Of a stretch of DNA of 7,514 nt, positions 1-5,301 are shown one piece after another (the first letter of the stretch is position 1; every line of letters starts with the position of its first letter). Location of the stretch: NCBI GenBank assembly GCA_022451835.1, contig JAKUNX010000087.1:1-7514 (forward strand), given 5' to 3'. The stretch comes from Candidatus Poseidoniaceae archaeon (GTDB taxonomy: Archaea > Thermoplasmatota > Poseidoniia > Poseidoniales > Poseidoniaceae). The notes under the pieces were generated by a model, which saw only the letters and a list, made by a program, of their open reading frames with translations, was not told the origin of the DNA and did not search any database. Both the position numbers and the translations under genes were made by a program.

Positions 1-146
1 ATATTGCTAAAGCAGTTGAAACAATTTTCGATGTAGAAGTAGACAAGGTCAAGGTAAGACACTCTCAGCATGGTAAGCATGCTTCAGTAAAACTTGCAGA
101 AGGCTATGATGCAGAAGATGCTGCAATGCGTCTAGGAGCATTCTGA
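1..146 (+). CDS. rpl23: Large-subunit ribosomal protein uL23, C-terminal part (5' end outside window)
   Basis: The open frame from base 3 to the TGA at 144-146 encodes the last 47 residues of uL23, beginning IAKAVETIFDVEVDKVKV and ending AMRLGAF. Archaeal uL23 shows the same pattern: an AVE-x-x-FDV-x-V helix/strand, a strand with basic residues (here RHSQHGKH), an A-x-V-KL strand, then YDA-x-x-A-x-RLG-x-F at the C-terminus. uL23 binds domain III of 23S rRNA at the exit of the peptide tunnel and is a docking site for the signal recognition particle and nascent-chain factors. Its position directly before uL2 is the standard S10-cluster order. The C-terminus is complete; the start lies upstream of the window. 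Its TGA stop is part of the SD of the next gene. Confidence 0.95.
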   Translation, partial: IAKAVETIFDVEVDKVKVRHSQHGKHASVKLAEGYDAEDAAMRLGAF

Positions 147-152
147 GGTGAT
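144..152 (+). promoter_or_regulatory. Stop-embedded SD for uL2
   Basis: TGAGGTGAT contains the uL23 stop TGA as its first three bases and then a near-perfect archaeal SD (GAGGTGAT). The ATG of uL2 is at 156. Confidence 0.9.
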
Positions 153-155
153 AAT

Positions 156-872
156 ATGGGTAAGAGAATACGTGCACAGAGAAAAGGATCATCCCCAAGG
201 TACCGTGTGGCTAGCCACAGATTCCCAGGTTCTAATAGAATGCCAAGAGAAAATGGCATCGTTGGAGAGGTCACTGAACTAATCCACAGTCCAGTACACA
301 CCGCACCTTTAGCAAGACTCAAACTACCTGATGGTGATTCAACTTTAGTTGTTGCAACCGAAGGATTGTCAGTAGGTAGTAATGTTGCAGTCGGTGAAAA
401 TGTTTCACTAAGGCCTGGTAATATTACTAATATTGGTAGTATTCCAGAGGGTACAGCAATCAATAATCTAGAATTACGACCAGGTGATGGTGGTAAAGTT
501 GCTAGATCTGCAGGAAATTCATGCCATGTTGAAGCTAAGATTGGCGATAAAGTTCGTATTAGAATGCCATCAGGTGCATTAAAAGAATTATCTGCTGATT
601 GCCGTGCAACTATCGGTGTGCTTGCAGGTCATGGAAGAGACGAAATGCCTCTAAGAACTGCTGGTGCAGCATATTACAAGGCCAAAGCAAGAGGAAAACT
701 GTACCCGCATGTCAGTGGTGTTGCAATGAATCCAGTCGATCACCCTCACGGTGGAGGAAATCACCAAGCAGTTCACGGACCGAATTCAGTGGCTCGTGGA
801 ACTCCTCCTGGTGCTAAGGTTGGAATTATTGCTCCAAGAAGAACCGGTAGAGGCCGTGGAAAGAAAGTTTGA
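156..872 (+). CDS. rpl2: Large-subunit ribosomal protein uL2
   Basis: This 238-residue protein has the usual archaeal uL2 length. It starts MGKRIRAQRKG, typical of the family, and has the basic N-terminal region, the OB/SH3-like middle (roughly residues 35-150) and the C-terminal domain with the signature VAMNPVDHPHGGG at residues 189-201. That loop contains the invariant histidines known to lie near the peptidyl-transferase centre. The end, RRTGRGRGKKV, is the expected basic tail. uL2 binds domain IV of 23S rRNA and is needed for subunit association and peptidyl-transferase assembly. The ATG at 156 lies 5 bases after TGAGGTGA, whose first three bases are the uL23 stop, so the start is well supported. 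Nothing is truncated or missing. Confidence 0.98.
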   Translation: MGKRIRAQRKGSSPRYRVASHRFPGSNRMPRENGIVGEVTELIHSPVHTAPLARLKLPDGDSTLVVATEGLSVGSNVAVGENVSLRPGNITNIGSIPEGTAINNLELRPGDGGKVARSAGNSCHVEAKIGDKVRIRMPSGALKELSADCRATIGVLAGHGRDEMPLRTAGAAYYKAKARGKLYPHVSGVAMNPVDHPHGGGNHQAVHGPNSVARGTPPGAKVGIIAPRRTGRGRGKKV

Positions 873-878
873 GGTGAG
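870..878 (+). promoter_or_regulatory. Stop-embedded SD for uS19
   Basis: TGAGGTGAG starts with the uL2 stop codon and lies 5 bases before the uS19 ATG at 884. It supports the full-length uS19 with its basic N-terminal extension. Confidence 0.9.
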
Positions 879-883
879 ATATA

Positions 884-1375
884 ATGGGACGAAAGAAGAA
901 GAAGTCATTTATGACCCCAAAAGCCAGCAGAAGGAAGGCAAGAAAGCGTTTGTCAACTACTACAGGCCGTGTCAAGAAAGAATTCACATATCGTGGTTTC
1001 AGCATGGAAGATTTATCTCAAATGGACTTGTGGCCAACTGAAAATTCAGAAACATCAATCATTCAACTATTGCCTTCAAGAGCAAGAAGATCAATTGGTC
1101 GAGGAATGTCCAAGGAAAATGAACATTTCCTTGCTAGAATGCGTAGAGGAAATACCAATACTGTTAGAACACACAGAAGAGATATGCCAATCCTTCCTGA
1201 GTTTGTAGGTAGAAGAATAGCAATTTACAACGGACAAAATTTCGTTGAAATCGATATCAAGCCTGAGATGATTGGGCACTATTTAGGTGACTTTGCATTG
1301 ACTAGAAAGAATGTAGCTCACAGTGGACCTGGTGTAGGTGCTACACGTTCATCAAAGCACGTTGCATTGAAGTGA
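884..1375 (+). CDS. rps19: Small-subunit ribosomal protein uS19 (S15e type) with basic N-terminal extension
   Basis: This 163-residue protein has an archaeal/eukaryotic uS19 core from about residue 33: EFTYRGFSMEDL, LLPSRARRSIGRG (62-74), RTHRRDMPILPEFVG (95-109), YNGQNF, PEMIGHYLGDFALTR (127-141) and the C-terminal GATRSSKHVALK. uS19 sits in the head of the 30S subunit with uS13, contacting 16S rRNA helices near the decoding region. The first 32 residues are an additional strongly basic segment (MGRKKKKSFM then KASRRKARKR), so the protein is longer than the roughly 130-150 residues usual in archaea. The ATG at 884 is supported by GAGGTGA at 871-877, which overlaps the uL2 TGA stop. I see no comparable SD in front of the internal Met at residue 41, so the extension is likely real. 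Confidence 0.97.
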   Translation: MGRKKKKSFMTPKASRRKARKRLSTTTGRVKKEFTYRGFSMEDLSQMDLWPTENSETSIIQLLPSRARRSIGRGMSKENEHFLARMRRGNTNTVRTHRRDMPILPEFVGRRIAIYNGQNFVEIDIKPEMIGHYLGDFALTRKNVAHSGPGVGATRSSKHVALK

Positions 1376-1381
1376 GGTGAA
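1373..1381 (+). promoter_or_regulatory. Stop-embedded SD that decides the uL22 start
   Basis: TGAGGTGAA starts with the uS19 stop codon. Its internal GTG (1377-1379) is in frame with uL22 and could be miscalled as the start, but as the SD core it points to the ATG at 1386, 5 bases beyond GAGGTGA. Confidence 0.9.
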
Positions 1382-1385
1382 TAAT

Positions 1386-1982
1386 ATGGTAAAGCAAAGA
1401 CAAATGGATAGAAGAACAAAGAGGAGACAATTGCCTCAAAAGGGATTCACCCAACTACTCCAGGGAAGTAGAATTGCTTCTGCTAGAGCAGTAAATGTAG
1501 ACATGCATGCTAAGCATTGTTTTGAAGTCTGCCGGGCAGTAAAGAATATGACTGCAGGTAGTGCAATTAACTACCTAAATGAAGTATTGAGAATTGACTC
1601 TGATAGAGCAGATATTAGAAGAAAGGCAGTTGCTGTTCCATATCGACTCGGAAGTGGAAACAAGAAGCGTAAGCGAAGTGGACCTTCCATGGTTGGTCAC
1701 CGAAAGGGTGGAGTAGGTCCTGGTAGATATCCAGTCAAGGCATCTCGTGCTATCATTAAATTGATTCAAAGTGCTATGGATAATGCTAGACATCAATATG
1801 AAGACATTGATGCAGAAGAAATGGAAATTACTCATATTGCTGCTCATCGCGGTCAAATTAGAAGAGGATGGATTCCAAGAGCTCGAGGAAGAGCGACACC
1901 ATCTAATCATTATCAAGTAAATTTGGAAATCTTCCTTGAAGACTTCAATACAGTAGACGATGAATTGGAGGATGAATTCTGA
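1386..1982 (+). CDS. rpl22: Large-subunit ribosomal protein uL22
   Basis: This 198-residue protein lines the peptide exit tunnel and binds several 23S rRNA domains. Family features are the helix ASARAVNVDMHAKHCFEVC (31-49), AGSAINYLNEVL (57-68), AVPYR (82-86), GPGRYPVKASRAI (111-123), the strand ITHIAAHRGQIRRGW (148-162) and the tunnel-hairpin stretch PRARGRATPSNHYQVNLEI (164-182). It is longer than the approximately 150-residue archaeal norm. The excess is a basic N-terminus (RQMDRRTKRRQ), a long basic loop (LGSGNKKRKRSGPSM, 88-102) and an acidic tail (DDELEDEF). I place the start at the ATG at 1386, 5 bases after GAGGTGA (1374-1380). An in-frame GTG at 1377 is part of that SD and is unlikely to be the start. 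Confidence 0.96.
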   Translation: MVKQRQMDRRTKRRQLPQKGFTQLLQGSRIASARAVNVDMHAKHCFEVCRAVKNMTAGSAINYLNEVLRIDSDRADIRRKAVAVPYRLGSGNKKRKRSGPSMVGHRKGGVGPGRYPVKASRAIIKLIQSAMDNARHQYEDIDAEEMEITHIAAHRGQIRRGWIPRARGRATPSNHYQVNLEIFLEDFNTVDDELEDEF

Positions 1983-1988
1983 GGTGAA
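1980..1988 (+). promoter_or_regulatory. Stop-embedded SD that decides the uS3 start
   Basis: TGAGGTGAA starts with the uL22 stop codon and is placed 5 bases before the uS3 ATG at 1993, excluding the upstream in-frame ATG at 1960. Confidence 0.9.
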
Positions 1989-1992
1989 TATC

Positions 1993-2667
1993 ATGAGTGG
2001 AAAGCAAAGTATAGTTAGAACAATCGTCAACAGAAATGTTGAGCGACAACTTGTCAAAGAATTCTTGATGGAGAATACCAAGACTGCAGGTTTTGGTGGA
2101 TTAACCATTAATAGAACTCCAAATGGAACAAGTGTCGAGATTAGAGCAGAAAAGCCAGGTAGAGTAATCGGTAAGCGTGGTAAAATAATCAATGAGTTGC
2201 AAAATAGACTTAGTGAGGAATTTGAATTGTTTAATCCTCGATTATCCGTCGAAGAAGTTGAGAATCCAACATTAAATGCTCAAGTAATGGCTCAAAAGAT
2301 CGCCTCAGCATTGGAGCGTGGATGGTATTATAGAAGAGCAGGAGCTTCTGCAGCAGTAAACATAATGGATGCTGGTGCAAGAGGAGTTATTGTTACAGTT
2401 GCAGGTAAATTAACCGGTGCAAGAAATAGAACTCAGAAGTTTATTTTGGGTCACGTCAAGTATTGTGGTGAAACAGCACTGCAATTCATGGACAAAGGAT
2501 ATGCTGTTGCAGTCAAGAAACTTGGAACCATCGGTGTTACCGTACAAATCATGCGTAAGGGAATTACCTTGCCACACGAAATCTCTGTTTTCTCAGAAGA
2601 AGAATTGAGAATTCGTTCTGAAGCAGAAACTACAGAAGTAGAAGTTGTTGAGGAGGCGAGCGAATGA
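1993..2667 (+). CDS. rps3: Small-subunit ribosomal protein uS3
   Basis: This 224-residue protein is uS3, part of the mRNA entry site on the 30S head. The N-terminal half has a type II KH RNA-binding domain with the GKRG loop at 60-63 inside RVIGKRGKIINELQ. The C-terminal half has the expected sequence, including IASALERGWYYRRAGASA (103-120), DAGARGVIVTVAGKLTGARN and the AVAVKKLGTIGVTVQIM strand. The last 23 residues (from SEEELRIR) form an acidic tail ending EVVEEASE. The ATG at 1993 follows GAGGTGA (1981-1987) at 5 bases. A longer in-frame start at 1960 lies inside uL22 and has no such SD. The stop TGA overlaps the uL29 start by four bases (ATGA), implying coupled translation. Confidence 0.97.
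   Translation: MSGKQSIVRTIVNRNVERQLVKEFLMENTKTAGFGGLTINRTPNGTSVEIRAEKPGRVIGKRGKIINELQNRLSEEFELFNPRLSVEEVENPTLNAQVMAQKIASALERGWYYRRAGASAAVNIMDAGARGVIVTVAGKLTGARNRTQKFILGHVKYCGETALQFMDKGYAVAVKKLGTIGVTVQIMRKGITLPHEISVFSEEELRIRSEAETTEVEVVEEASE
2650..2656 (+). promoter_or_regulatory. SD for uL29 inside uS3
   Basis: GAGGAGG encodes part of the acidic uS3 tail and also lies 7 bases before the uL29 ATG at 2664, so the tail's glutamate codons double as a ribosome-binding site. Confidence 0.85.
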
Positions 2668-2858
2668 GTTACGTATCCAACAGAGAGATAGCAGCAATGA
2701 GTACTGAAGCGAGAGAAGCAAGGTTGCTTGAATTGCAAGAAGAACTCCTTCAACTGCGTGCTGAGAAATCGCTTGGTGGTACTCCAGCTAGTATCGGTGC
2801 TTACAAGGCTACCAGAAGAAGTATTGCTAGATTAAAGACACATATGAACAATGGCTGA
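2664..2858 (+). CDS. rpl29: Large-subunit ribosomal protein uL29
   Basis: This small 64-residue protein has the uL29 long alpha-hairpin. The first helix runs through REARLLELQEELLQLRAEKS (17-36), the turn is GGTPASIG, and the second helix is KATRRSIARLKTHM. uL29 sits near uL23 by the tunnel exit and helps form the platform for nascent-chain factors. The ATG at 2664 overlaps the uS3 stop (ATGA) and has GAGGAGG at 2650-2656, seven bases upstream, within the uS3 coding sequence. The gene ends in tandem stops TGA-TAA (2856-2861). Length and order are normal for archaea. Confidence 0.96.
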   Translation: MSYVSNREIAAMSTEAREARLLELQEELLQLRAEKSLGGTPASIGAYKATRRSIARLKTHMNNG

Positions 2859-2876
2859 TAAAGGAGAAGAGTATTC

Positions 2877-3179
2877 ATGATGAGCGGAATTTGCAGTGTT
2901 TGTGGACTACCAGGTGAATTATGTATATGTCAGGAGATTGCAAAAGAACAACAATGCGCTATTTTGTCAACCGATAGAAGAAGATATGGAAAAATAGTCA
3001 CAAAAGTAGAGGGTTTGGAGGATTCAGCGATAGATATCAATCAATTAGCTAAACTACTCAAAAATAAATGTGCTGCAGGTGGAACGGTAAAAGGGAGAAC
3101 AATTGAACTTCAAGGAGATCACAAAAAGAAAGCAGCAGTTGTACTCAAAAATAATGGATTTAATGTGGAGGTGAGATAA
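2877..3179 (+). CDS. Translation initiation factor aIF1 (SUI1 family)
   Basis: This 100-residue protein is the archaeal SUI1/eIF1 homologue, which binds the 30S P-site region and enforces correct start-codon selection. The N-terminus carries a small cysteine knuckle, C6-x2-C9-x6-C16-x-C18 (ICSVCGLPGELCICQE), characteristic of archaeal aIF1 and probably zinc-binding. The SUI1 core follows: DRRRYGKIVTKVEGL (33-47), the helix NQLAKLLKNKCAAGGTVK (55-72), IELQGDHKKKAAVVLKNNGF (76-95). The exposed basic RRRYGK loop and the CAAGGTVK and QGDH motifs are intact. AAAGGAG at 2860-2866 precedes the ATG at 2877 by 10 bases. A second ATG follows immediately at 2880 and would remove only one residue. Its place between uL29 and rnp1 is conserved in euryarchaea. 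Confidence 0.96.
   Translation: MMSGICSVCGLPGELCICQEIAKEQQCAILSTDRRRYGKIVTKVEGLEDSAIDINQLAKLLKNKCAAGGTVKGRTIELQGDHKKKAAVVLKNNGFNVEVR
3167..3174 (+). promoter_or_regulatory. SD for rnp1 inside aIF1
   Basis: GGAGGTGA overlaps the last codons of aIF1 (Glu-Val-Arg) and is 7 bases before the rnp1 ATG at 3182. Confidence 0.88.
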
Positions 3180-3181
3180 AG

Positions 3182-3439
3182 ATGAATATTTACAATGAAA
3201 ACTGGTTAGGTAGAACTCTTAATGTCATCCAATCCAATGATGAAACACTCATTGACAAGCAAGGACTCGTTATTGATGAGACTAAGAAGACCATCACAAT
3301 TCAAGAAGATGGCAGATTTGTCAAACTTGGCAAATCGAGTATCAAATTCACAATTTCCGACAGTGATGTCGTAATTAATGGGGCGTTGGTGGGACAGCGT
3401 CCAGAAAACAGAACCCACCGAAAGTATAGGATGGCTTGA
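3182..3439 (+). CDS. rnp1: RNase P protein component 1 (Rpp29/Pop4 family)
   Basis: This 85-residue protein matches archaeal Rpp29 (Rnp1), a Sm-like beta-barrel subunit that, with Rpp21, supports the specificity domain of the RNase P RNA in tRNA 5' processing. Visible family features are NWLGRTLNVIQSND at the start, LIDKQGLVIDETKKTITIQE (23-42) forming central strands, a basic/hydrophobic strand around KSSIKFTI (51-58), and VVINGALVGQRPENR (63-77), the usual end of the domain. GGAGGTGA at 3167-3174, lying in the last codons of aIF1, precedes the ATG at 3182 by 7 bases. The gap to aIF1 is only 2 bases. The gene is compact but complete. It ends 4 bases before the chosen uS17 start. Confidence 0.92.
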   Translation: MNIYNENWLGRTLNVIQSNDETLIDKQGLVIDETKKTITIQEDGRFVKLGKSSIKFTISDSDVVINGALVGQRPENRTHRKYRMA

Positions 3440-3443
3440 TACC

Positions 3444-3779
3444 ATGCGAGATATAGGAATAGATGTAAAACCCCCTGCTGGTGAGTGGGATGGAGATGAA
3501 AATTGCCCATTTTATGGAAGCTTACGCCTGAGAGGACAAGTGCTTGAAGGAACAGTATCCAAGATTGGTATGCAAAAGACGATCACATTAGAAAGAAACA
3601 ATGTAAGATACATGCAAAAGTATGAGCGTTTCGAAAAGAGAACCAGTATACTTTCTGCTCATTTGCCATCATGTGTTGGTGAAGTAAATGTCGGAGATTC
3701 TGTCAAGGTTATGGAATGTAGACCTCTATCTAAGACTGTTTCTTTTTGTGTTGTTGAAATCAATGGAGGTGAAGCCTGA
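3444..3779 (+). CDS. rps17: Small-subunit ribosomal protein uS17
   Basis: uS17 is a primary 16S rRNA-binding OB-fold protein of the 30S body. The 111-residue product starting MRDIGIDVKPPAGEW matches the archaeal N-terminus exactly in style. It continues with CPFYGSLRLRGQVLEGTV (21-38), KTITLERNNVRYMQKYERFE (45-64), a loop ending SAHLPSC (71-77), VGDSVKVMECRPLSKTVSF (83-101). All core motifs are present and length fits the family. The start is the least certain in the operon. The ATG at 3444 gives the family-standard N-terminus but only AGGATGG (3428-3434) lies upstream. An in-frame ATG at 3378 would add 22 residues overlapping rnp1, also without a good SD. Confidence 0.95.
   Translation: MRDIGIDVKPPAGEWDGDENCPFYGSLRLRGQVLEGTVSKIGMQKTITLERNNVRYMQKYERFEKRTSILSAHLPSCVGEVNVGDSVKVMECRPLSKTVSFCVVEINGGEA
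3765..3772 (+). promoter_or_regulatory. SD for uL14 inside uS17
   Basis: GGAGGTGA encodes the Gly-Gly-Glu end of uS17 and is 6 bases before the uL14 ATG at 3779, which overlaps the uS17 stop. Confidence 0.88.
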
Positions 3780-4177
3780 TGCGTGGAATTGCAGGAAAAC
3801 AAACTAGAGGTCTTCCAACCTCTGCAAGACTACATGTTGCTGACAATACTGGTGCTAAAGTAGTACAAATTGTCAATATCCTAAAACTTGGAGGTACAAT
3901 GAGAAGATACCCTGCAGGTGGAGTAGGAGATATTGCTAAAGTTTCAGTCAAGAAGGGTACTCCTGATACAAGAAGACAGATGTTTAACGCGGTAATTATT
4001 CGCCAAAAGAGACCGTTTAGAAGAGTCGATGGCACATGGGTTCAGTTCGAAGATAATGCTTGTGTAATTACTAACGAAAAGGGTGATGTTCAAGGATCCG
4101 ATATCAAAGGACCAGTATCAAGAGAAGCAGCCGAGCGATGGCCACGTATTGCAGCGAATGCAAAGCAGATAGTTTGA
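3779..4177 (+). CDS. rpl14: Large-subunit ribosomal protein uL14
   Basis: This 132-residue protein has the standard archaeal uL14 length. Motifs are the N-terminal TRGLPTSARLHVADNTGAK (9-27), with the five-stranded barrel's signature DNTGAK, then VNILKLGGTMRRYPAGGVGD (32-51), VSVKKGTPDTRRQMF (55-69), AVIIRQKRPFRRVDGTWVQF (71-90), EDNACVITNEKGDVQGSDIK (91-110), GPVSREAAERWPRIAANA (111-128). uL14 binds 23S rRNA near the GTPase-factor face and forms an intersubunit bridge, and is where anti-association factors dock. The start ATG overlaps the uS17 stop by one base (TGATG), and GGAGGTGA at 3765-3772 lies 6 bases upstream. Confidence 0.98.
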   Translation: MRGIAGKQTRGLPTSARLHVADNTGAKVVQIVNILKLGGTMRRYPAGGVGDIAKVSVKKGTPDTRRQMFNAVIIRQKRPFRRVDGTWVQFEDNACVITNEKGDVQGSDIKGPVSREAAERWPRIAANAKQIV

Positions 4178-4183
4178 GGTGAT
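4175..4183 (+). promoter_or_regulatory. Stop-embedded SD for uL24
   Basis: TGAGGTGAT begins with the uL14 stop codon; the uL24 ATG is at 4187. Confidence 0.9.
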
Positions 4184-4186
4184 AAA

Positions 4187-4594
4187 ATGGTAAAAAGTAT
4201 GAAACCAGGAAAGCAAAGAAAGGCTCACTTCAATGCTTCAATGCATGATAAGAGAAAGAGACTTTCAGCTAGATTACAATTAGAGAAGCCAGATTCTAGA
4301 TTTGACGGAGTAAGAACTGTTACAGTTAGAGTTGGTGACACCGTTAAAGTTGTTAGAGGTGATTTAGCGTACGGTGGCAAGAGACATGGCGGTACAAGAA
4401 ATGCAGAAGCATTGACTGGATCAGTCCTTAGAGTAAATTCAAACAATGGTAGATTGTACATTGAAGGTGCAAAAGCCAGTAAATCAGACAATAAAGAAGA
4501 AGCAGTTCCGGTTAGTGCTTCAAATGTTGTTGTTGTTAAGTTGGATGAAACTGACAAGTATAGAATCCAGCAATTAACCGGTAACAGGAGTTGA
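4187..4594 (+). CDS. rpl24: Large-subunit ribosomal protein uL24 with enlarged KOW loop
   Basis: This 135-residue KOW-domain protein binds domain I of 23S rRNA early in 50S assembly, close to the tunnel exit. The N-terminus (KPGKQRKAHFNASMHDKRKR) and the helix SARLQLEKPDSRFDG resemble archaeal uL24. The KOW region begins VTVRVGDTVKVVRGD (45-59) and resumes with TGSVLRVNSNNGRLYIEG (77-94), followed by a strand ending VSASNVVVVKL. Between RGD and GSV the family normally has about five residues; here about eighteen are present (LAYGGKRHGGTRNAEALT, 60-77). The insert is in frame, so it is not a sequencing frameshift. TGAGGTGA (4175-4182) includes the uL14 stop and sits 4 bases before the ATG at 4187. 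Confidence 0.96.
   Translation: MVKSMKPGKQRKAHFNASMHDKRKRLSARLQLEKPDSRFDGVRTVTVRVGDTVKVVRGDLAYGGKRHGGTRNAEALTGSVLRVNSNNGRLYIEGAKASKSDNKEEAVPVSASNVVVVKLDETDKYRIQQLTGNRS
4585..4590 (+). promoter_or_regulatory. SD that decides the eS4 start
   Basis: CAGGAG (core GGAG, 4587-4590) abuts the TTG at 4591, which is too close to be served by it. It is correctly spaced, 9 bases, from the ATG at 4600, giving the family-typical MG start. Confidence 0.75.
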
Positions 4595-4599
4595 AAAAG

Positions 4600-5301
4600 A
4601 TGGGTAGCAGTAATCACTTGAAGCGTTTGGCAATGCCAAGAAGTTGGCCTTTACCTCGTAAGACGTCTATTTGGGTAACTAGAGCAGCAGCAGGTGCACA
4701 CGCACTTGAGTTGTGTATGCCGGTTAGAGTTGTAATTAGAGATGTATTGGGATATGCAAAATCAGCAAGAGAAGTCCGCCATATTCTACATAATAACCTA
4801 GTATCAATCGATGGTAGAGTTTGCAAAGACAGCCGTAGAGGTGTTGGTTTCATGGATGTCCTAACCCTTGGAGAAGAAAATTATCGATGTATAATTGACC
4901 AAAAGGGAAGGCTACGATATAGACCTATTTCCAAGAAAGAAGCAAAGACAAAGGTTTGCCGAATTAATGGAAAAAACACTATCAAAGGCGGAAAAACCCA
5001 ACTAAATCTACATGATGGAAGAAATATTTTGGTTGATGATGCCGCAGAATACAGTACTGGAGATTCATTAGTTCTGTCTTTGCCATCTCAAGAAATCAAG
5101 GAACACATTAGGTTCGCTGAAGGAACCAAGTGTTATTTGACCGGTGGTGCACACGTTGGAGAATTTGCTGAAGTTTCAGAATACATCGTCAAGCGTTCAA
5201 GCATGCCAAATGAGGTACAATTCGGTGAATTTGGCACCATTATGTCTAATGTATTTGCTATTGGAGGCGAAAAACTACCTTCAACAGAGGTGGTTGAATG
5301 A
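4600..5301 (+). CDS. rps4e: Small-subunit ribosomal protein eS4
   Basis: This 233-residue protein is the archaeal/eukaryotic-specific eS4, which binds 16S rRNA on the 30S body. Domains in order: an N-terminal segment HLKRLAMPRSWPLPRKTSIW (6-25); an S4-type RNA-binding domain (about 41-105) with REVRHILHNNLVSIDGRVCK (57-76) and GFMDVL; a central barrel (YRPISKKEAKTKVCRINGK onward, with TQLNLHDGRNILV 133-145); and a C-terminal KOW-like element GTKCYLTGGAHVGEFAEV (175-192). Length is normal or slightly short for the family. The start is the ATG at 4600, 9 bases after GGAG (4587-4590). An in-frame TTG at 4591 overlaps the uL24 stop and adds only three residues. The stop overlaps the uL5 start (ATGA). 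Confidence 0.97.
   Translation: MGSSNHLKRLAMPRSWPLPRKTSIWVTRAAAGAHALELCMPVRVVIRDVLGYAKSAREVRHILHNNLVSIDGRVCKDSRRGVGFMDVLTLGEENYRCIIDQKGRLRYRPISKKEAKTKVCRINGKNTIKGGKTQLNLHDGRNILVDDAAEYSTGDSLVLSLPSQEIKEHIRFAEGTKCYLTGGAHVGEFAEVSEYIVKRSSMPNEVQFGEFGTIMSNVFAIGGEKLPSTEVVE

Noticed and set aside
104..463. Minus-strand open frame of 119 codons opposite uL2
   Set aside because: It lies wholly opposite uL23/uL2 coding sequence, has no recognisable domain or SD, and is explained by the codon composition of the sense gene.
599..817. +1-frame open reading frame inside uL2
   Set aside because: Entirely within the conserved uL2 C-terminal domain; no SD and low-complexity Ser/Arg composition.
1377..1385. 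GTG start for uL22
   Set aside because: The GTG is part of the SD GAGGTGA; the ATG at 1386 is correctly spaced.
1960..1992. Upstream ATG for uS3
   Set aside because: It is inside uL22 without an SD; the ATG at 1993 has GAGGTGA at 5 bases.
1575..2192. Minus-strand open frame of 205 codons opposite uL22/uS3
   Set aside because: It spans the junction of two certain genes; its protein is Ser/Leu/Ile-rich, typical of antisense translation of AT-rich, Arg-rich genes, with no motif.
2859..2876. Possible internal promoter or terminator in the longest gap (uL29/aIF1)
   Set aside because: Only 18 bases, holding an SD (AAAGGAG) and no TATA-like box, T-run or hairpin.
4367..4417. Sequencing frameshift or inserted mobile fragment in uL24
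   Set aside because: The extra segment is in frame, the KOW motif resumes correctly, and there are no terminal repeats or target-site duplications.
4225..4617. Minus-strand open frame of 130 codons opposite uL24
   Set aside because: Antisense shadow of uL24, with no SD or family resemblance.
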